64,000 nucleotides of DNA from Liolophura sinensis (Eukaryota; Mollusca; Polyplacophora; Chitonida; Chitonidae). Position numbers and translations under genes: made by a program. Numbering within the stretch: the stretch's first letter is position 1; each line of letters starts with the position of its first letter. The stretch covers positions 24,379,127-24,443,126 of the forward strand of contig NC_088297.1 in NCBI RefSeq assembly GCF_032854445.1. Reading direction: 5' to 3'. The notes beneath the pieces were generated by a model, which saw only the letters and a list, made by a program, of their open reading frames with translations, ran no database searches and was not told where the DNA came from. Shown piece by piece: positions 60,501-64,000 of the stretch.

Positions 60501-61518
60501 AGTTTTAAGTCCAGCTCATGCCGGCTTCCTCTCCGACCGTATGTGCCACGGTCTTGAGTACGGCGTAAAACACCCATGAAATAAATAAACAATTAAAGTA
60601 TTCACACGGTCAACTCTGTAAACCTGATAAAACCTGACCCTAAGTCTGGCCCCTCGATCATTCCTCCGTTAACCTCTAAGGCACCAAGCTGCCTGTCGTA
60701 TTATCAAAGCCACTCACAAAACGATGAGGATATCATTACCATGATAACTCGGATAAACATTACACGTGTACATAGAACACATACCATGGTCCATTTGCAA
60801 AAAGCTTTGCAAATCTGGTTTTCGAAACATATCCCTGAATTGCTTCATTTGTTGCATTATAATCGAGATGTACAAATATAATACATAGTAAATATAGTCT
60901 ATGTTTCACGTCACTTCCTTGTGCCATTGCATGCCAAACAATGATTGGCTTACACTGACAGTGCCAGAATAGTGATAGATAGTGATCTTTTGCTGAGACT
61001 CCATCATAAATATGACGCCATCGGACACATCACAGAAAAATTCGTGAAGGAAATACCAGAAACCTACTAAATAAATATTATTGATTTATTTATTATTTAT
61101 TTAATTTATTTATTTTATTTTGTAGGTTTCTGGGCCGTATTTACGAAATAAATAAATACAGGAACAGAGCCTGTTGCTCTCTGATAAAATATCGTACATT
61201 CTTCGATAAAACGGACACCATTTTGTACCTCTTTTTTGACAGTTGGCCTATATGCATTGACCTGTGCTGGAACATGCCCAACCTATTGTTTGTGGTTTGT
61301 TTCGTTAAGCATTATGGTTTTTTTTACTTTAAAATCTTCCTCAGAAACGAGATTGTAAATCACAACAGATTCACATCCGAACAAAGCATTTATGTACGTT
61401 AGGGAATAGCGGAGTAACACTAAAACTCCGCCATACTTATATGAACGCACCAGTTACGATGATTGGCCTGTTGACGATATTGTCAGAATCAGATTCCGAG
61501 TTCCTTCGCGCAGACCTC
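42451..61518 (-). CDS. Receptor-type protein tyrosine phosphatase, intracellular part (17 exons)
   Basis: Seventeen exons with GT/AG borders join in one frame and encode 620 residues: a basic juxtamembrane segment, phosphatase domain D1, domain D2 and a short C-terminus ending at a TGA at 42451-42453. D1 removes phosphate from phosphotyrosine on the cytoplasmic side of the membrane. It shows the KNRY-like loop (KCRYKGMVPYDHSR), the substrate-loop region NDFWRMVW, a WPD-loop equivalent (HWGDHDAP) and the intact signature HCSAGVGRTG. D2 has HCVNGVDKT, in which the catalytic arginine is replaced by lysine, so it is probably inactive and regulatory, as is usual for D2 of two-domain receptor phosphatases. 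The signal peptide, ectodomain and membrane helix must lie upstream, and I did not find them before the window ends. Assignment to a receptor PTP is very secure. The subfamily is uncertain, because the ectodomain is missing. Confidence 0.95.
42720..42850. mobile_element. Two SINE fragments back to back
   Basis: At 42728-42745 there is a tRNA-like B box in plus orientation (GGGGGTTCGAATCCAGCTCT). At 42783-42850 there is a family-A 3' end in minus orientation (GGTGTTTTACTTCGCACTTA, then CTTATATGACGGCGGC). Confidence 0.6.
43300..43390 (-). mobile_element. SINE fragment, family A
   Basis: TTTATTTACTTATTTCATTG then GTTCTTTACGCCGTACTCAA and CTTATACGAAGGCGGGCTCG. It is a 3' fragment with internal loss, in the last intron of the phosphatase gene. 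Confidence 0.65.
43480..44293 (-). repeat. 67-bp minisatellite made of an exon end plus 5' splice site (12 copies)
   Basis: Twelve exon/donor junctions fall at 44227, 44160, 44093, 44026, 43959, 43892, 43825, 43758, 43691, 43624, 43557 and 43490, each exactly 67 bases apart. Each unit carries the end of the exon coding for NTNRKHRPGALPNV and a donor. Most donors are GTAAGT. The copy at 44160 has GCAAGT, 43825 has GTACGT, and 43624 has lost the GT (ATAAGT). Confidence 0.95.
44227..44362 (-). CDS. RPTP exon: D2 pseudo-P-loop; its 3' end is the 67-bp repeat unit
   Basis: A 136-bp exon encoding NGVDKTVLLCTCFTVLEK and ending TVNTNRKHRPGALPNV at donor GTAAGT. The D2 signature is HCVNGVDKT: the Cys is kept, but the invariant Arg is Lys. 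The last part of the exon, with its donor, is repeated twelve times downstream at 67-bp spacing. Only this outermost copy gives the correct frame into the final exon. Confidence 0.92.
44363..45244. other. RPTP intron without recognised elements
   Basis: 882 bases between two D2 exons. I see no repeat, SINE or second gene. Short open frames on the plus strand here (the longest 44684-45007) resemble nothing I know and are probably chance. Confidence 0.6.
45245..45402 (-). CDS. RPTP exon: D2 up to the pseudo-catalytic Cys
   Basis: A 158-bp exon encoding VRQFCVNLWKPGSVVP, which has no WPD acid loop, and ending NDNRPIIVHC plus GT. Acceptor TTTGGCAG, donor GTAAGA. GT joins G of the next exon to make Val. 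Confidence 0.93.
45955..46105 (+). mobile_element. Degraded SINE-like fragment
   Basis: It contains GTCAGTAAGTTGCCAAAAGT, then GTGGGCACTCCGGTTTCCTC and CAACCATAAACTGAC, a diverged form of the family-A core. It ends in AAAGAAATAAATCAG. Confidence 0.45.
46180..46305 (-). CDS. RPTP exon: D2 QYWPADD block
   Basis: A 126-bp, phase 0 to 0 exon encoding DGQYWPADDETRNFGPFEV through RQLNLSYEKG. QYWP is the D2 counterpart of the KCxxYWP block. Acceptor CTCTCCAG, donor GTGAGT. Confidence 0.92.
46390..46935. repeat. About 42-bp minisatellite in an RPTP intron
   Basis: Some thirteen degenerate copies of TGAACAGACCCACACAGTGA followed by CTGAACAAAAACATGTGTTAG. They sit in the intron between exons 47622-47750 and 46180-46305, next to the 21-bp array. 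Confidence 0.9.
47110..47590. repeat. 21-bp minisatellite in an RPTP intron
   Basis: About 20 copies of a unit like CAGCTGGACAGAACCACTCAT lie just inside the intron after exon 47622-47750. The unit is a multiple of three, so retained intron would read as heptads such as QLMSGSV on the minus strand. I see no reason to call it coding. Confidence 0.9.
47622..47750 (-). CDS. RPTP exon: D2 DFWRLVLEQ block
   Basis: A 129-bp, phase 0 to 0 exon encoding GYENKFAYISTQMPLPD then TIIDFWRLVLEQ and ending LNTGQNE. Acceptor CAG before GGT, donor GTAAGC. The intron that follows starts almost at once with a 21-bp minisatellite. Confidence 0.94.
48438..48511 (-). CDS. RPTP exon: D2 DYINAVYL block
   Basis: A 74-bp exon encoding DISRTFLSTYIPGRTDYI then NAVYLR, the D2 version of the INASYI block. 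Acceptor GATTACAG, donor GTAAGC, phase 1 to 0. Confidence 0.93.
48533..48590 (-). mobile_element. SINE fragment, family A (tail only)
   Basis: A (TTTA)n tail followed by GATTGATGTTTTACGCCTTA and CTCAAG. Only the extreme 3' end is left. Confidence 0.6.
48855..49095. repeat. About 49-bp tandem repeat (5 copies)
   Basis: ATGAAATTTAGTCG recurs at about 48882, 48931, 48981, 49030 and 49079, with similar spacer sequence rich in CAATTACAATG. It is intronic. Confidence 0.88.
49424..49523 (-). CDS. RPTP exon: linker and D2 start
   Basis: A 100-bp exon reading ALEVLQNKPSSEAFKAAC then TEKNISKNRDPDHLP plus one base. KNR is the D2 counterpart of KNRY, but the Tyr is replaced by Asp. Acceptor CTTTCAG, donor GTAAGT, phase 0 to 1. 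Confidence 0.9.
49737..49832 (-). mobile_element. SINE fragment, family A (3' part)
   Basis: It carries GTGTTTTACGCTGTGCTCAA and GAATATTTCACTTATACGAC, then GGTGGGAGGAAACCGGGCAG. This is the 3' core of the family-A SINE without the tRNA head. Confidence 0.75.
50109..50258 (-). CDS. RPTP exon: D1 end and linker to D2
   Basis: A 150-bp, phase 0 to 0 exon beginning GQFTFLHRVLLDAW, the helix after the Q-loop, and ending NNVPKIQSEFE, the start of the inter-domain linker. Acceptor TTTGCTAG, donor GTACAT. Confidence 0.93.
51115..51250 (-). CDS. RPTP exon: D1 catalytic P-loop (AGVGRTG)
   Basis: A 136-bp exon completing the signature HCSAGVGRTGTYIALD and ending SQRANMIQTQ, the Q-loop region. Cys, Arg and Thr of the P-loop are all present, so D1 is predicted to be active. 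Acceptor CTACCACAG, donor GTTAGT. A family-B SINE begins about 20 bases upstream of the acceptor, in the preceding intron. Confidence 0.96.
51270..51630 (-). mobile_element. tRNA-derived SINE, family B
   Basis: On the minus strand it has a tRNA-like head with an A-box-like sequence (TAGCTCAGTTGGTAGAGCG) and a B-box-like GGTCAATC. A body and the tail motif CATATGACTAAAAAATTACG follow. It shares its body with copies at 6875, 13477, 17380, 33435 and 61920. It sits in the phosphatase intron just upstream of the catalytic exon. Confidence 0.75.
51625..52505. repeat. About 91-bp tandem repeat (about 10 copies)
   Basis: GATAACACTCACAACAAATA followed by GACATTCTATAGTACCTA recurs about every 91 bases. 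Two sub-types differ in the following segment (ATACCGATGTACAACCGACA versus CAGCGATGTAGGACAGGCA). It lies in the intron upstream of the catalytic P-loop exon. Confidence 0.9.
52905..53080. repeat. 57-bp tandem repeat (3 copies)
   Basis: CTGACTGGTCAAGGTCTGGT followed by CACCATCCACAGGTGGGTGA is repeated three times, the last copy diverged. It is intronic in the phosphatase gene. Confidence 0.85.
53130..53402 (-). mobile_element. SINE-like element, third family
   Basis: It starts with TGATTGTTGTTTTACGCCAT, like the 3' end of the other SINEs read on this strand, and ends with a degenerate tRNA-like head (TTGAACCCGCACATCGTGTG). A similar element occurs at 61665-61915. It lies directly beside the donor of exon 53408-53556. 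Confidence 0.5.
53408..53556 (-). CDS. RPTP exon: D1 WPD-loop equivalent to catalytic Cys
   Basis: A 149-bp exon encoding QFHFTHWGDHDAPSETTG and ending GKGPIVVHC plus AG. The general-acid loop is WGD rather than WPD: Pro is replaced by Gly while the acid Asp is kept. The exon ends just after the catalytic Cys codon, and AG joins C of the next exon to form Ser (HCS). Acceptor TTGTTGTAG, donor GTAGCA. Confidence 0.95.
54560..54835 (-). mobile_element. tRNA-like SINE fragment
   Basis: On the minus strand GCCTATTCGGCTAGAGTCTT, then GAGATCGCGGGTTCGAGCCC gives an A/B-box-like pair about 60 bases apart, without the fold of a real tRNA. It lies in the phosphatase intron. Confidence 0.45.
55222..55427 (-). 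other. Open segment behind a splice acceptor in an RPTP intron, unrecognised
   Basis: After an acceptor (GATTACAG) at 55428 the minus strand stays open for about 68 codons, starting GRERARQRKKRTWQELIALG and continuing with VAIMKNQWHAGYWAEFSVVG. It starts in phase 0 between two phase-0 exons of D1. It could be a rare cassette exon or a remnant of a mobile-element protein; the basic and Trp-rich content vaguely recalls an integrase C-terminus. No PTP domain has such an insert at this point, so I do not add it to the gene. Confidence 0.25.
55665..55784 (-). CDS. RPTP exon: D1 IKCDQYWP block
   Basis: A 120-bp, phase 0 to 0 exon starting IKCDQYWPESGSTVYG and ending FCVRTLTVRA. KCxxYWP is a hallmark of PTP domains. 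Acceptor GTTTTAG, donor GTGAGT. Confidence 0.95.
56342..56439 (-). CDS. RPTP exon: D1 NDFWRMVW block
   Basis: A 98-bp exon encoding PTTFIMNDFWRMVWQ then LNTDIIIMLTKIKEGNK, matching the conserved DFWRM.W block. Acceptor TTCACAG. The donor GTGTTT is a weak match to consensus, but the phase (1 to 0) and the next exon (IKCDQYWP) fit exactly. Confidence 0.93.
56670..58860. repeat. 40-bp minisatellite (over 50 copies) in an RPTP intron
   Basis: The unit is AGGTGACACATGGTGGTCAC followed by ACCAGATGCTGAGAGCACAT. It runs for about 2.2 kb. Variant units (GGGGGTCAAACCAGTTGGTG; TGGTCAAAACAGATGCTG) recur in ordered blocks, which points to higher-order duplication. The array fills most of the intron between exons 59090-59126 and 56342-56439. 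Both ends degrade gradually. Confidence 0.93.
59090..59126 (-). CDS. RPTP micro-exon: D1 GYSTKKKFIAAQ
   Basis: A 37-bp exon reading GYSTKKKFIAAQ plus one base, the FIAAQGP block of PTP domains. Acceptor TTGCAG, donor GTCAGT, phase 0 to 1. The next intron (about 2.65 kb) is mostly a 40-bp minisatellite. Confidence 0.93.
59349..59425 (-). CDS. RPTP exon: D1 DHSRVVL / DFINASYID
   Basis: A 77-bp exon encoding DHSRVVLEPRDSDPYSDF then INASYID, one of the most conserved blocks of PTP domains. Acceptor GTTACAG, donor GTAGGT, phase 1 to 0. Confidence 0.95.
59742..59829 (-). CDS. RPTP exon: D1 start, KNRY-loop equivalent
   Basis: An 88-bp exon, acceptor TTGTCAG, donor GTGCGT, phase 0 to 1. It encodes NLPGGVSKKSETAF and ends KCRYKGMVP. 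The usual KNRY phosphotyrosine-recognition loop reads KCRY here, with Asn replaced by Cys. The final T joins AT of the next exon to give Tyr in the conserved PYDHSR. Confidence 0.92.
60201..60340 (-). CDS. RPTP exon: juxtamembrane to D1 wedge
   Basis: A 140-bp exon with acceptor TTGCAG and donor GTAAAT. It encodes DSLKVSNKRGSHATN and, at its end, PEALADEFE, the acidic helix that precedes D1 in receptor phosphatases. It enters in phase 1 and leaves in phase 0. The (AC)n run at about 60176-60192 begins just past the donor. Confidence 0.88.
60418..60600 (+). mobile_element. SINE, family A, internally deleted, with a G-rich lead
   Basis: GAGTTTTAAGTCCAGCTCAT and GCCGGCTTCCTCTCCGACCG of the tRNA-related part are joined directly to CTTGAGTACGGCGTAAAACA and an AAATAAATAAA tail. 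The middle core is missing. A run of G tracts (60429-60456) precedes it. Confidence 0.7.
61451..61518 (-). CDS. RPTP exon: juxtamembrane segment
   Basis: This 68-bp exon lies between an acceptor (CCACAG) and a donor (GTGCGT). It reads RSARRNSESDSDN followed by IVNRPIIVT: a basic then acidic juxtamembrane stretch. It ends in phase 1, and its last G joins AC of the next exon to make Asp. It is the most upstream exon I can place in this gene. Its first base completes a codon from an exon I did not find. Confidence 0.7.
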
Positions 61519-61664
61519 CTGTGGAATAAAGCATGTACATAGTTAATTTTGTTACTGCTACTTTTTATTTCCATATTTCATTTACTTGGTTAATCTTTTA
61601 ACTATACACAGATCCTCGACAGTGTTATGACACCTTCGTAATCCTGAGATTGACTATTTGTTTG

Positions 61665-61918
61665 ATTTAGTGGTTAACTGTTGTTTAACGCCATTCTCAA
61701 GATTTTTAAGGAACAGCAGTGTTCTGATTCACCATACGACACCATATTTGTTGAAGGCAAATGGTATTCAGTAAACGCAAGGCTATGCAAACAGCCGCAT
61801 GAGCACAATCGGCCGCATATTGCCACCAAGGCCTAACTTAACAGTGAGAGATGAGCATCTACAAATTCCACGTCCAGGGCTGGCTTTGAACTCTCAAGTC
61901 GCGTGTCTCTTTGTTACA
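61665..61918 (-). mobile_element. SINE-like element, third family
   Basis: It starts GTGGTTAACTGTTGTTTAAC and GCCATTCTCAAG and ends with a tRNA-like CTTTGAACTCTCAAGTCGCG. It matches the layout of the element at 53130-53402. Confidence 0.45.
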
Positions 61919-62195
61919 TTGGATGAATAAATGCTTGGGGTTTAAAGTCGTGCTTAACAATGTTTCAGTCATATGACGACGAGGAATCATTAGGTGTGTG
62001 TACATATACTGCGCCTTCTTGTGGCAGGATGGGTCCATGACGCAAAAGTGCTGACGCCACTGAAGTATCATACCGAAGACACCAAACATGACACGCCACT
62101 CAGTCACATTATACTGACACCGGGCCAACCGGCCCTTTTCTTAGCTTTTACCTTTCTGCCGAGCGCCAAGCGAGACGGCAACAATTACCGGCAAC
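61919..62195 (-). mobile_element. SINE, family B
   Basis: It contains GGGGTTTAAAGTCGTGCTTA, then ACAATGTTTCAGTCATATGA and CGACGAGG, a CTTCTTGTGGCAGGATGG segment and CGCCAAGCGAGACGGCAACA. This is the same order as the full copy at 6875-7245. Confidence 0.7.
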
Positions 62196-62204
62196 ACAGA
62201 GTTA

Positions 62205-62660
62205 TCTCCGAAATAACTCAACCATCTCCCAAACCGAATAAGCATCTACGACCAAAATAAACATCTCCCAAGCTAAGCAAACATCTACGGCCATATCAGA
62301 CAAGCATTTTACAAATCAAAAATGCATCTCCCAAACTTAACACATATCTCTAAAACCGAATAACCATTTCCCACACCAAGCAAGTATCTCCCAAACCAAT
62401 CAACCATCTCCAAAACCGAATAAGCATCTGCAAAACCAAACAAGCGTCTCACAAAGCAAACAAGTATCTCCCAAACCACATAAGCATCTCCCAAACCATA
62501 CAAGCATCTCTCCAAACCAAACAAGCATCTCCAAAACCTAATAAGCATCTCCCAAATTAGATAATCATCTCCCAAACCAAACAAGAATCTCCCAAACCGC
62601 AAAAACATCCCCAAAAACGAATAATCATCTGCAAAACCAAACAATCATCTCTCAAACCAA
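62205..62660. repeat. About 20-bp minisatellite
   Basis: About 23 degenerate copies of AAGCATCTCCCAAACCAAAC. The sequence at 63905-64000 looks like the same repeat in the opposite orientation, continuing past the window edge. Confidence 0.88.
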
Positions 62661-63904
62661 AGCAAGGTCCACCAAAAGCACTCGGACAGCATGTTGGAGA
62701 AGACTCACCGCCTGGTAAACCTTTTAGTCAGTAGAATTTAAATCAGTATAAATTAACAAGTTAGGGGTTAAATATTTAGTGTGTATCGAATCTGTAGTGT
62801 TTGCTGTATTTTGGCACATACTGCCTTGTTTTCTCGCCTGAACCAATCAGTCGACAGGATTTCCTTGTAGTACCTATGGTCTTTGACAGTTCTACATTCT
62901 GCAATGAGTATAATACTCTGTTGCTCGACACTGCGTCTAGGCGAAATATTTATATTGTTGAAGCGAATCTGAGGCTTTGGTGTAGATAAAGATAGTATTA
63001 GGAGCAATGTTTTATTACTTTTTTCTAGCCCTGGAAATACAACTGGGCATTTGTAGCCTGTTGACCACGAATTTACAGTGCACCCAGAATACTCACGTGG
63101 CCTGGTTACAGGGGATGCCGCACATAGGCTACTGTTTGTAACGTTGTTGTAATAATCCTGGCCTATCTATACAATGTTCTCATGATAATGTTTGGAAGTT
63201 AGAAGTGATAATCGACATCAACAGTACAACTATTCCACAATGTTATACAAGTATATACTGAGACTGGGACAGTCCTGTCGGAGAAAAGCTGAATATGCAG
63301 AATTTCGTGTGTCCTTAAAATAAACCCATGTACTTCTGTTGTCTTGGAGTGATCGTTTCCGTTTTAATATAGCATGCTTCTACATGTATAGTGACTTATA
63401 CATAAATGAAGCGTGTATTTAATATATAGGAAGCAATTTTCTTGTTATAAATGTCATGAAACAAAAGAATATGTTCATTATCAGATCATAGATCACGACG
63501 TAAAGTTTTGCTATTGTCATGTCGAAGGGAGCAGTCCAAAGCTAACAATAATAAATAACGTCGTACAATATTACAACAATATATTTGCAATTGCATTTGT
63601 CACGAGTCTGGTTTAATGTTATACAGTAACCAAAAGTTAAATGTAGAAAGAACTGAACCATAACCTATGCCCGCCCCATTATAGTACTCTATTAAAATAA
63701 AATAGAGGTAGGGATATGCAAACACCTGAATTTAATCACATAATGTGGTGTTAGGCACATTAATGAGAGTGTCGGATATATAATTAAAGACATTTTGATA
63801 TACATTGTCTCACAAGATCTCACAAGTTGGCAATCTTTGGTCACTAAATTCATTTACCCAGTTCTGATAATTACCTCCCCTGCTTTAGTTACTTTACTTT
63901 GAAA
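62661..63904. other. Non-coding stretch upstream of the first placed RPTP exon
   Basis: AT-rich sequence with no convincing exon or repeat. The phosphatase's membrane-spanning exon should lie on the minus strand here or further right. I saw no clearly hydrophobic open exon with good borders. Confidence 0.5.
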
Positions 63905-64000
63905 GACGCTTGTCCCGTTCGGGAGATGTTTGCTCGTTTCGGCAGATGCTTATTTCCTTTGGGTGTTGCATATTTCATTTGAAAGATGTATTTGAGGGGT
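63905..64000. repeat. Inverted copies of the 20-bp repeat, cut by the window edge
   Basis: The reverse complement reads AAATAAGCATCTGCCGAAAC then GAGCAAACATCTCCCGAACG, clearly related to the array at 62205-62660. Confidence 0.6.

Noticed and set aside
63108-63180. Possible RPTP exon on the minus strand (IGQDYYNNVTNSSLCAAS) with fair borders
   Set aside because: Its phase does not join the exon at 61451-61518, and it contains no membrane helix.

Overview
This window is eukaryotic and intron-rich. It is most likely from a mollusc, probably a gastropod. The evidence is short coding exons bounded by GT/AG splice signals, several families of tRNA-derived SINEs with (TTTA)n tails, more than fifteen minisatellites, and a receptor tyrosine phosphatase of the kind expanded in lophotrochozoans. 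I cannot name the species. There is no prokaryotic gene organisation, rRNA or CRISPR array.

All recognisable genes lie on the minus strand. (1) At 61.5-42.4 kb are 17 exons encoding the intracellular half of a receptor-type protein tyrosine phosphatase. Every intron phase matches, and the model reads 620 residues from the juxtamembrane region to a stop at 42451. It has a catalytic domain D1 (HCSAGVGRTG) and a degenerate D2 (HCVNGVDKT). The ectodomain and membrane segment lie upstream, mostly beyond the right edge. (2) At 29.0-26.7 kb are two exons of a multi-pass membrane protein, with an in-frame TAG between two hydrophobic stretches. (3) At 18.6-16.4 kb are three exons of a small secreted protein resembling the SnoaL/DUF4440 (NTF2-fold) family. 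Its last exon was not found. (4) At 7.75-1.2 kb are a signal-peptide exon and two EGF-like exons, all phase 1, of a gene that continues past the left edge. It may be the start of another receptor of the same general class.

The rest is non-coding and dominated by repeats. The main arrays are 9-bp units (11.3-12.2 kb), a CAGA/CA microsatellite (13.96-14.36), 30-bp (18.9-19.4), 28-bp (22.3-24.1), about 105-bp (27.1-27.85), 85-bp (30.07-32.6), 70-bp (40.0-40.4), 67-bp (43.5-44.3), about 42-bp (46.4-46.9), 21-bp (47.1-47.6), about 91-bp (51.6-52.5), 40-bp (56.7-58.85) and about 20-bp (62.2-62.65). Many lie inside introns of the phosphatase gene. At least three SINE-like families, a deleted Tc1/mariner-like element and two fold-back elements are also present.

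The most unusual structure is the 67-bp array at 43480-44293. It is a twelve-fold tandem copy of the end of a phosphatase coding exon together with its 5' splice site, in exact 67-bp register. The last coding exon lies beyond it, and only the outermost donor copy keeps the reading frame.
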